From Planctomycetes bacterium UBA1662 (lineage in GTDB: Bacteria; Planctomycetota; UBA8108): a stretch of DNA of 13,237 nucleotides. Positions within the stretch are counted from its first letter, which is position 1; every line of letters starts with the position of its first letter. This document shows, one piece after another, positions 7,276 through 13,237 of the stretch. A program made the translations under genes and the position numbers. The stretch spans positions 1,627 through 14,863 of the forward strand of contig DCKY01000030.1 in NCBI GenBank assembly GCA_002320775.1, written 5' to 3'. The notes beneath the pieces are model-generated. The model was given only the letters and a program-made list of their open reading frames with translations, was not told the DNA's origin and ran no database searches.

Positions 7276-7580
7276 TTCATTCGGCGCATGGCTTCCGCGT
7301 ATCCTGGTCGATTGCAATCCTGTAGATCGACCTCTGCGCTGGATCCTGCTTCGACACCGAAGGCATCATCTAATAACAAATTAGCGCCCCATGTGGGGCC
7401 GAATAAAAACAGGCTGCCCGTAGGGTCAGTCGGCAAGGCCGACTGAGAATAAATTATCCGGGGAGCTTTAAGGAGGCTGGAAGCAAAGAAAATTTGAAGA
7501 ACGGGGTTTCGGAGAGCCGAGGCCTCTTGAGGTAGAAGGTAAGAATCATTCAGTATTAGTTCAGAAGAAAAAAGAAGACG
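7276..7580 (+). promoter_or_regulatory. Structured rpsO-pnp intergenic leader
   Basis: This 305 bp stretch has no convincing gene but several inverted repeats. Arms GGTCGAT/ATCGACC lie at 7306-7312 and 7326-7332. CTTCG/CGAAG lies at 7349-7362 with loop ACAC. GCCCC/GGGGC lies at 7386-7399 with loop ATGT. TCAGTCGGC/GCCGACTGA lies at 7426-7446 with loop AAG. None is followed by a T tract, so these are not simple terminators. In E. coli the pnp leader is cut by RNase III in a long stem, which lets PNPase autoregulate; a similar role here is inference. After the hairpins the sequence becomes A-rich up to the pnp start. Confidence 0.5.
7426..7446 (+). promoter_or_regulatory. Perfect 9 bp hairpin upstream of pnp
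   Basis: Arms TCAGTCGGC and GCCGACTGA pair perfectly around a 3 nt AAG loop. The downstream sequence, GAATAAATT, is not a T tract, which argues against intrinsic termination. It is the strongest structure in the pnp leader and a candidate processing or stability element. Confidence 0.5.
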
Positions 7581-9734
7581 ATGACAGTAAGAGTAGAAAA
7601 AGAAATAGCAGGTAGAACATTAGTAATCGAGACCGGGAAAATCGCCCGCCAGGCGAATGGGGCCACGATGGTCCGTTATGGAGACACGCAGGTGTTTACT
7701 GCGGTGACCTCCTCCTCGGCAAGGTTCGGCATGAACTTCTTTCCCCTCACGGTTGATTACAGGGAAAAGACGACAGCTGCGGGAAAATTCCCCGGCGGCT
7801 TCATCAAGAGAGAAGGCCGTCCGACCACGAAAGAAATCCTGACCTGTCGTCTGATCGACAGGCCGATCCGTCCCATGTTTCCGGACAACTACAGCAAGAA
7901 CCCCGCCGTGGCGGATACGTCTGTAGCAGCGCAGGTCTTTTCGGTAGACCAGGAGAATGATCCTGATGTGCTGGCCGGCATCGCGGCTTCAGCAGCCCTC
8001 AGTGTTTCCGACATTCCCTTCCTCGGCCCCTTGGGGACGGTGCGAATCGGGTTGATCGATGAAGAGCTGATTGTCTTCCCCACCCTCGAGCAGCTCAAGG
8101 AGAGCAAGCTTGACCTCGTCGTTGCCGGAACGATGGAAGCCGTTACGATGGTCGAATGCGGCGCGAAGGAAGTTTCCGAAGAGAAGATGATCGAGGCTAT
8201 CGCGAAGGCTCATGAGGTTATCTGCGAGATCGTTGAGTTGCAGAATGAGCTCGTCGCCCAGGGCGGTAAGCCCAAGATGGAGCTGGAGGATCTTCCGGAC
8301 CACTCCGAGCAGACAGCTGAGCTCAAATCGAAGTATTTTGATGGTTTCCGCGAAAAGCTGCTGACCGAAGGCAAGCACGCCCGCAGCGGTGCGGTGTCCG
8401 AGTATATCTCGGCCTGCCTGGATGAGGTCAGTCCCGAGCCGGAGGAAGGCGCCGAGCCGGATTCCTCGCTTCCCGAACGCGATCTCGTCAAGGGGCTCCT
8501 GCGCGGACTTTCCGAGGAGGCTGAACGCGAACTTATCCTCTCGGGAACGAGAACAGATGGGCGTTCGACTACCGATATCAGGGATATCAAGGGAGAGGTC
8601 GGAGTCCTTCCCAAGCAGGTCCACGGTTCCGCGCTCTTCACCCGAGGCGAGACCCAGTCTCTTGTTTCGGTGGCGCTTGGAACGGGCAAGGACCAGCAGA
8701 TCGTTGATGGGCTTGGCGAAGAGTACCGTGAGCGTTTCACGCTTCACTACAACTTCCCGGCCTTCTGTGTTGGTGAGTCCTGGCCCAATCGCGGGCCGAA
8801 GCGGCGGGAGATCGGTCACGGCAACCTCGCCCAGAGGGCCCTGGCCGCGGTCATTCCCGAGGAAGAGGACTTCCCCTATACCGTCCGAATTGTTTCGGAT
8901 ATTACTGAGTCCAACGGCTCATCCTCCATGGCATCGGTTTGCGGCGGTATTCTTGGGCTCATGGATGCCGGAGTCAAGATTCGCCAGCCGGTTGCGGGTA
9001 TTGCGATGGGACTGGTCAAGGATGGCGACAACATCGCGATCCTCAGCGACATCCTCGGCAGCGAGGACCACAATGGTGACATGGATTTCAAGGTTGCTGG
9101 AACCCAGTTCGGGATTACGGCCCTTCAGATGGACATCAAGATCACCGGGGTCAGCCAGGAGCTCCTGGGCCAGGCCCTGGAGCAGGCGAAGGCGGGAAGG
9201 ATTCACATCCTCAAGGAGATGCTCAAGGCTCTCAATAAGCCGCGCGCCGATATTTCTCCCTATGCCCCGAGGATTATCCAGATCCGTATCGATCCTGAGA
9301 AGATCGGCCTGATCATTGGACCTGGAGGCAAGATGATCAAGAGCATCCAGGAAGAGACCGGGACGACCATCGAAATCGAAAACGATGGAGTCGTGACGAT
9401 CTGGAGTACCGACATGGAAGGTGCCCAGGGAGCCCAGGCAAAGATCGAGGCCCTGACCGAGGAGGTCCAGGCGAACAGGATCTACGAGGGCAAGGTCGTT
9501 TCGATCAAGGACTTCGGCTGCTTTGTCGAGGTTCTTCCCGGCCAGGAAGGTCTTGTTCACGTCAGCGAGCTTGCGGATGGTTTTGTCGACAAGGTTGGTG
9601 ACCTGGTCTCGATTGGAGACATCATCAAGGTCAAGTGCCTCGGGACCGACAACCAGGGACGCATCAAGCTGTCAAAGAAGGGCCTTGAGGACGGAGATGG
9701 AGGCGGAGATGCTCCTCCTCCGTCTCAAGAGTAG
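7581..9734 (+). CDS. pnp: Polyribonucleotide nucleotidyltransferase (PNPase)
   Basis: Phosphorolytic 3'-5' exoribonuclease of mRNA decay, also able to add heteropolymeric tails. The 717 residues match the family. The first RNase PH-like domain contains FFPLTVDYREKTTAAGKFPG and GRPTTKEIL-x-CRLIDRPIRP. An all-helical linker domain follows at about residues 215-320. The catalytic second RNase PH domain has SNGSSSMASVCGG and, around residues 488-503, SDILGSEDHNGDMDFK with the conserved acidic residues. A KH domain carries IGLIIGPGGKMIKSIQEETG from about residue 574. An S1 domain starts near residue 634 (YEGKVVSIKDFGCFVEVLPG). The ATG at 7581 follows a purine-rich stretch. The first 15 or so codons are strikingly A-rich compared with the GC-rich remainder, which would keep the initiation region unstructured. 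The stop is TAG. Confidence 0.98.
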   Translation: MTVRVEKEIAGRTLVIETGKIARQANGATMVRYGDTQVFTAVTSSSARFGMNFFPLTVDYREKTTAAGKFPGGFIKREGRPTTKEILTCRLIDRPIRPMFPDNYSKNPAVADTSVAAQVFSVDQENDPDVLAGIAASAALSVSDIPFLGPLGTVRIGLIDEELIVFPTLEQLKESKLDLVVAGTMEAVTMVECGAKEVSEEKMIEAIAKAHEVICEIVELQNELVAQGGKPKMELEDLPDHSEQTAELKSKYFDGFREKLLTEGKHARSGAVSEYISACLDEVSPEPEEGAEPDSSLPERDLVKGLLRGLSEEAERELILSGTRTDGRSTTDIRDIKGEVGVLPKQVHGSALFTRGETQSLVSVALGTGKDQQIVDGLGEEYRERFTLHYNFPAFCVGESWPNRGPKRREIGHGNLAQRALAAVIPEEEDFPYTVRIVSDITESNGSSSMASVCGGILGLMDAGVKIRQPVAGIAMGLVKDGDNIAILSDILGSEDHNGDMDFKVAGTQFGITALQMDIKITGVSQELLGQALEQAKAGRIHILKEMLKALNKPRADISPYAPRIIQIRIDPEKIGLIIGPGGKMIKSIQEETGTTIEIENDGVVTIWSTDMEGAQGAQAKIEALTEEVQANRIYEGKVVSIKDFGCFVEVLPGQEGLVHVSELADGFVDKVGDLVSIGDIIKVKCLGTDNQGRIKLSKKGLEDGDGGGDAPPPSQE

Positions 9735-9859
9735 GGAGAGCTTCCGCGGCGCAGGACGTCGTCGCTGCTGAATCGTCTGCCGGGACATTCTCTGACCAGG
9801 GCAACTGATAGCCCACCAGGGGGCGGCTGTCGGAGGCGTGGATACTCTGTTGCCCAGGC
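9735..9859. other. Convergent intergenic region
   Basis: 125 bp lie between the end of pnp (plus) and the end of the Cys-rich protein gene (minus). The only small hairpin I found is GGGC/GCCC at 9799-9814 around 8 nt, with no T tract on either strand. I see no convincing intrinsic terminator or gene. Confidence 0.5.
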
Positions 9860-11269
9860 TCAGAAGTAGTGTTTCTTTCTGAGGTAGAGCAGCAGTATCC
9901 CCGCCCCGGCCAGGGCTCCGCCCAGTCCGCAGAGGATGCCCAGCAGAATACCAGCGCCATCGCTGCTTTTCGCGGCGGCCTTGGCAGCCGGCTTCTTTAC
10001 AGGCTTCTGCTTTGCCTCTTCAGGCTCGGCCTCCGGTTTGTTATCAGGCGTTTCTTTCTCAGCGGGAGCTGTCCCGGCCGGAGCTGTCCCGGCCTCCGTG
10101 TCAGGGGAGGTGGTCTTTGTCTCCGGCTCATCTTTCGGGGGCTTGACGGCGGCAGCCGTGGCGGCGGCTTCCTCTGATTGGATCCGACTGTCGAAGAGAT
10201 TCAGATCTTCTTCGATTTTTCCGCTGGTTTTGCCGGCAAGGAAGACCTCGCCTTTCCCCAGGTCACTCGCAAGCTTCTCGGCGGCTTTGAGCGAAAAGAC
10301 AATATTCTCAGACCAGAACTTTAGTTCCTTCTTCTTCTTGGTCGTATTGAAGGGGCTCTTCGGACGGCTCTCCAGCCGGGCTTCGCAGCGGCGGTACGCC
10401 TTCTCGAATTCAAGAAGCAGGGTGTCGAGCTCAAACAGGTCCCCCTTGAGAGCTCTCAGGTTTTTCTGGGTCTGCAGGATCTCGTCATAGAGGGTCCTCG
10501 ATGTTTCCTGACTTCCAGGATCGTCCTTAAAACGCTCGAGTCGCTCAAGGAAACCCTTGCTCGAGATCATTCCCTTCTCGCAGCTCCTCCTCAGCTCCCC
10601 GGTATCGATCTCTGTTTCTCGCGCCCGGATAGCGCTCAGCGAATCAAAGCGTTTCTGGATGTCTTCGACCAGCGTGCCGGGGTCGATCTCATCTTCGTTC
10701 CCTTTCCCATTCCCGGGGCTCTTGCTGTTTTCCTCTCCCGGCTTTGTTCTCGAGGGGACTGGCTCACGACGGACCCAGCGTTTTCCATAGCAGATATTGC
10801 AGGTTTCCTTACCGGTGAAACGACAGCTTGGGCAAATACCCGCCGGCAGCTCTGTTTTGCATTTATGGTCGCCCTTACCGCGGCAGCTGGGGCAGGGATA
10901 GGATCCGCCGCCGCCGCATTTCGGGCATCTCTTGTCCCGGACGCCGAATTTTCCGTCACCGCCGCAGTATCCACAGGAGATCTTTCCCGGTCCGGCCTCG
11001 TTGGGCTCTTCGGCATTCGGCTTATTGCACTGGCGGCAGGGACGACGCCCTCCGCCGTTACATTGGGTGCAGATCTTGTAGAGTTTCCCTTTTCCCTCGC
11101 AGCTTCGGCAGGCCATCTTCCCCTTGTCATCGCAATGACGGCAGCGGACGAGATCTTCCCCGAGGGGCGGGTCGTCCTGAGCGTTGACTTGCAATAGAAG
11201 AGAACCTGCCAGGGCAGCCGTAAGGCCAAGCAGGAAAAGCAGGGAGTGTCGCGTTTGCATCGTGAACAT
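9860..11269 (-). CDS. Exported membrane-anchored protein with DnaJ-like CXXC repeats
   Basis: I do not recognise a named family for the whole protein (469 residues). The N-terminus is a signal peptide (MQTRHSLLFLLGLTAALAG, probable cleavage near NA-QDD at residue 30). Residues 43-160 hold nine CXXC pairs plus one single Cys, many in CxxCxGxG form (CRSCEGKGK, CTQCNGGG, CGYCGGDGK, CPSCRGKG). This resembles the DnaJ zinc-binding domain but is repeated, and no J-domain is present. Residues about 205-390 are charged and helical. A Pro/Ala/Glu/Lys-rich linker of about 45 residues follows. The C-terminus is one membrane helix (about 437-462) ending in LRKKHYF, so the bulk should lie in the periplasm. 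The start could be ATG 11269 or, four codons in, ATG 11260, which gives a cleaner signal peptide. It lies 109 nt downstream of the selenoprotein DsbD gene, same strand. Confidence 0.8.
   Translation of the reverse strand: MFTMQTRHSLLFLLGLTAALAGSLLLQVNAQDDPPLGEDLVRCRHCDDKGKMACRSCEGKGKLYKICTQCNGGGRRPCRQCNKPNAEEPNEAGPGKISCGYCGGDGKFGVRDKRCPKCGGGGSYPCPSCRGKGDHKCKTELPAGICPSCRFTGKETCNICYGKRWVRREPVPSRTKPGEENSKSPGNGKGNEDEIDPGTLVEDIQKRFDSLSAIRARETEIDTGELRRSCEKGMISSKGFLERLERFKDDPGSQETSRTLYDEILQTQKNLRALKGDLFELDTLLLEFEKAYRRCEARLESRPKSPFNTTKKKKELKFWSENIVFSLKAAEKLASDLGKGEVFLAGKTSGKIEEDLNLFDSRIQSEEAAATAAAVKPPKDEPETKTTSPDTEAGTAPAGTAPAEKETPDNKPEAEPEEAKQKPVKKPAAKAAAKSSDGAGILLGILCGLGGALAGAGILLLYLRKKHYF
10065..10094 (-). 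repeat. Perfect 15 bp tandem duplication in the linker
   Basis: Two identical adjacent 15 bp units (plus-strand GGAGCTGTCCCGGCC) encode two copies of a Gly-Thr-Ala-Pro-Ala unit in the low-complexity linker of the Cys-rich protein. It is in frame and probably arose by slippage. Confidence 0.8.
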
Positions 11270-11378
11270 TGCGGATGACAGCAGCCGATACGACTTTTGT
11301 CACCTTCCGGGGCGTAAAAGGTTTAACTGCATAAGTTTAAACTCTACAGCCCGATCAGGCAACGAGGAGCGTAATTTG
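11270..11378 (-). other. Intergenic gap between DsbD and Cys-rich genes
   Basis: This 109 bp gap is AT-richer than the flanking genes. It holds the 10 bp palindrome AGTTTAAACT (11334-11343) and a nearby second GTTTAA copy. I see no clear terminator after the DsbD stop, so read-through into the Cys-rich gene is possible. Confidence 0.4.
11334..11362 (-). promoter_or_regulatory. Candidate promoter upstream of the Cys-rich protein gene
   Basis: Reading the minus strand, TTGCCT (11362-11357) and TAAACT (11339-11334) are 17 nt apart, each with 4 of 6 consensus matches, about 65 nt before the start codon. The match is weak. The gene may instead be read from the DsbD promoter outside the window. 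Confidence 0.2.
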
Positions 11379-13237
11379 TTACTTATCAGGGCTTTCGGAG
11401 CTTTTTGGTTCCTGGACAGCCAGCTCCGCAAGCAGAGTCCCCACCACCGGAGCCGTACAGGTGAACGAAGTGATGACCAGCGTTGCTCCCAGCAGGAAAA
11501 CCCCGATGAGGCCGGAACCGCCGCTGGCCCTGGAGGCCAGGTTATTAACGCTCGGGGGAAGGCGGATGGTGAAGAGATCGAAGAAACTGAGCGCGAAGAC
11601 CAGGAAAACAACCCCGAAGATGATATTGAGAACGGCGCCCTGGGCAATGGAGATGATGACTCCACCCACGGCGACACCAAATACAATAAAGCAGAGGATG
11701 ATTCCAAGTCCGTAGCAGAGAGCCAGGGGCAGGATCCGCCCCGCTCTCGCCTCGGCCTGCTTGGTGAAGAAGGCTATCGTGATCGGGATCATCGGATAGG
11801 TGCAGGGCATGATCAGGGCGACGAGGCCGCCGAGAATGCAACTGGCGATCAACTTCCAGAGTCCGCCGGAGGTGTCATCGGTCTGTTTACCCCCGCTCTT
11901 CAGCCAGTCAGAAAACCTGCTGCTGCCGGGAGGGTCGGCTCCCACGATTTTCGAGACGGGCACTTCGGGATGGTTCGGGTCGACGAGGATGTAAATGGGC
12001 AGCGCCTTTGTGCCGGCCATTTTCAGCTGCAGCGCTAAAGCTGCATTTTCCAGTTTTTCGTCTTTGTGGTCGGTATGCAGGCGAATCTCGACGAATTTTT
12101 TCAACAGGTCTTCATGCTTTGGGAAGATGGAGAACTCCATCTGGCGGCAATTCACTCATGTGAATCCTGTGAAGTTGATGAGGGTGAGCTTGTCTCCTCG
12201 TGCTTTTGCCTGGCGGATTCCTTCGTCAAAATCGTCTTTCACGATGACCGGTTTGCTGGAATCTTCCGGAGCCGGAGGCGGGGGAGGAGCCAAGGCTGTG
12301 GTCAACTGGTCAAGCTCCGCTCCGGGAATCGAGCAGGTGAAGAAGTAAACGGAAAGGGCTGTTACCAGCAGGCCTGAAGCGATACGGGGTAGCGATACGT
12401 TTCTGAAGAGACGATGGGCTCCGGCCAGGTAGATGCCGGCGGCAAGGAAAATGGCAGCCCATAAGATCAGGAAGAGCTGCCGGCTGATGAGGAAATCCTC
12501 TCCGCCGAAATAGGCAATGTCCGCGTTGGAGAAAAATTTCAGGGCCGCGGCGATCTCGAGGAAGCCGAGAAAGACCTTTACCGTGTGCATCCACACGCCT
12601 GAGCGCGGCATCGATTTCAGCCATCCGGGAAAGAGAGCCAGGAGGACAAAGGGAGTCGCCATCGTCAGACCGAAAATACCCATTCCAAGTATGATTCTGA
12701 ACAGGCTTTTTTTCTTCGCCGAGGGCTGCTGGTCGCCAGCATCGGACGGCTCCGCGGAATCTGGAGGCTGCTTTACCGCGGGAGAGTTGGACGTCGATTC
12801 GGAGCCTGTTTTTTCAGAAACCGTGAATGCGACATTATAGGTTTTCGTAGTCGGCGGATCGCAGATACCGGTTTTCTCTTCGCAGGCCATGAACGAAAGC
12901 TCGATCTTCAGGGGCTGCTTGCCTGGCTCGGCGTCTTTCGATACGCGCAGGGGCAGACGGATTTCCCCGGTGTTTTTGAGCACGCTGTGAATTTCGGGGC
13001 CCGCTCCGAAATCGCCCATGTTTTTCTTCTGTGAGGGTGGGAAGGTGAGCTCGCCTTCGCCGTTCGCTATCTGTCCTTCGGGGATGGTGATCTCGAAGGG
13101 CCTTCCAAGCGGAGGGTCTGAAGGACTGATATGGTCGGGAGCGTAGATGTACCAGTTCCTGACCATCGTGTAGCGCACAATGAGCTCGGCGGTTCCGCCG
13201 CGCTGGATCTCAGCTTGTGAGACCTTCAATTCGAATG
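11379..13237 (-). CDS. Selenoprotein DsbD-family thiol:disulfide reductase, permuted membrane domain (N-terminus outside window)
   Basis: DsbD-family reductase that should carry electrons from cytoplasmic thioredoxin across the inner membrane to periplasmic thiols. It is read as one chain through an in-frame TGA at 12158-12156; 618 residues are visible and the start lies past the right edge. Order: DsbD_N immunoglobulin-like domain (about 1-142, Cys pair 118/125); Ser/Pro linker; four helices matching DsbD TM5-8 (about 178-303, with LTMATPFVLLALFPGWLKS and FLGFLEIAAALKFFSNAD); thioredoxin domain (about 330-450) with GFT-U-VNCRQME, Sec at 360 and cis-Pro at 413; four helices matching TM1-4, with channel cysteines in MPCTYPMIP (478) and SFTCTAP (593). 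Normal DsbD has TM1-8 before thioredoxin. An alternative is two separate ORFs split by a stop, but the UxxC position and the SECIS-like hairpin argue against it. Confidence 0.85.
12125..12142 (-). promoter_or_regulatory. Bacterial SECIS-like hairpin
   Basis: On the mRNA, AGAUGGA and UCCAUCU form a perfect 7 bp stem closed by a GUUC loop. The stem begins 13 nt after the UGA, and the loop G is the 21st base after it. Known bacterial SECIS elements have a short apical loop with a G in its first positions, roughly 16-37 nt after the UGA; this hairpin fits. It lies inside the coding sequence, as is usual in bacteria, where it would bind SelB. Confidence 0.75.
12156..12158 (-). other. In-frame TGA, predicted selenocysteine codon
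   Basis: The codons read ACA-TGA-GTG-AAT-TGC, giving T-U-V-N-C where DsbD thioredoxin domains have T-C-V-N-C. The frame stays open and homologous on both sides. TGA is the normal stop of most genes in this window, so genome-wide reassignment is unlikely and local recoding is the simplest reading. Confidence 0.85.

Noticed and set aside
7386..7399. GCCCC/GGGGC hairpin as terminator of rpsO
   Set aside because: It is followed by GAATAAAAAC on the plus strand, not a T tract. It is more likely part of the leader structure.
7494..7535. 13-codon TTG-started upstream ORF in the pnp leader
   Set aside because: Its TTG is 17 nt from the strong Shine-Dalgarno, too far for normal initiation, and the peptide has no regulatory codon run.
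8389..9312. 307-codon plus-strand ORF in another frame of pnp
   Set aside because: It is Ser/Arg-rich out-of-frame translation inside a fully conserved PNPase; no independent motifs.
9799..9814. GGGC/GCCC hairpin as a shared terminator for the convergent genes
   Set aside because: The stem has only 4 bp with an 8 nt loop and no T tract on either side.
11184..12038. 284-codon plus-strand ORF
   Set aside because: It lies antisense to the DsbD and Cys-rich genes, with highly charged low-complexity sequence and no recognisable family. It is a shadow of the real minus-strand frames.
12156..12158. Genome-wide reassignment of TGA (to Trp or Gly)
   Set aside because: At least eight other genes in the window, including ymdB, xseA, dtd, ruvX and rpsO, end properly at TGA, so TGA is a working stop.
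11379..13229. Two separate genes, or a pseudogene split by a stop codon, instead of one selenoprotein
   Set aside because: The stop is TGA, sits exactly at a catalytic Cys, both sides keep conserved DsbD motifs in the same frame, and a SECIS-like hairpin follows. A random nonsense mutation would not give this combination.

Overview
This 13.2 kb window looks like the chromosome of a GC-rich, Gram-negative-type bacterium. It combines RNase Y and YmdB with an exported DsbD-type reductase and a periplasmic, membrane-anchored protein. I cannot name the phylum. Stop codons are mixed: TGA ends most genes, TAA and TAG end the rest. TGA is therefore an ordinary stop here, which matters for the main finding.

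Left part, plus strand (1-6872): a tightly packed run of housekeeping genes, probably one operon. The order is rny (5' end cut off by the window), ymdB, xseA, xseB, a small coupled ORF of about 42 codons, dtd, a J-domain protein, a mannose-1-phosphate guanylyltransferase, and ruvX. Most junctions are 0-40 nt or overlap by a few bases. The themes are RNA turnover, DNA repair and recombination, tRNA proofreading and sugar-nucleotide supply.

Middle, plus strand (6873-9734): rpsO and pnp in the widely conserved S15-PNPase order. They are separated by a 305 bp leader with several hairpins, one with a perfect 9 bp stem. This is the expected setting for post-transcriptional control of pnp.

Right part, minus strand (13237 down to 9860): two genes for periplasmic redox or envelope work. 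The upstream one encodes a DsbD-family thiol:disulfide reductase that runs off the right edge. At the position of the first catalytic cysteine of its thioredoxin domain there is an in-frame TGA (12158-12156), giving GFT-U-VNC instead of the usual GYTCVNC. A perfect 7 bp hairpin with a GUUC loop begins 13 nt after the TGA, which fits a bacterial SECIS element. I read the two open segments as one selenoprotein. Its domain order is also rearranged: DsbD_N, then TM5-8, then thioredoxin, then TM1-4. This is a circular permutation of the membrane domain. Downstream lies an exported protein with nine CXXC pairs resembling the DnaJ zinc-finger repeats, a helical middle, a low-complexity stretch and a C-terminal membrane anchor. 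It is a plausible but unproven client of the selenoprotein reductase.

I saw no tRNA, rRNA, CRISPR array or insertion sequence.
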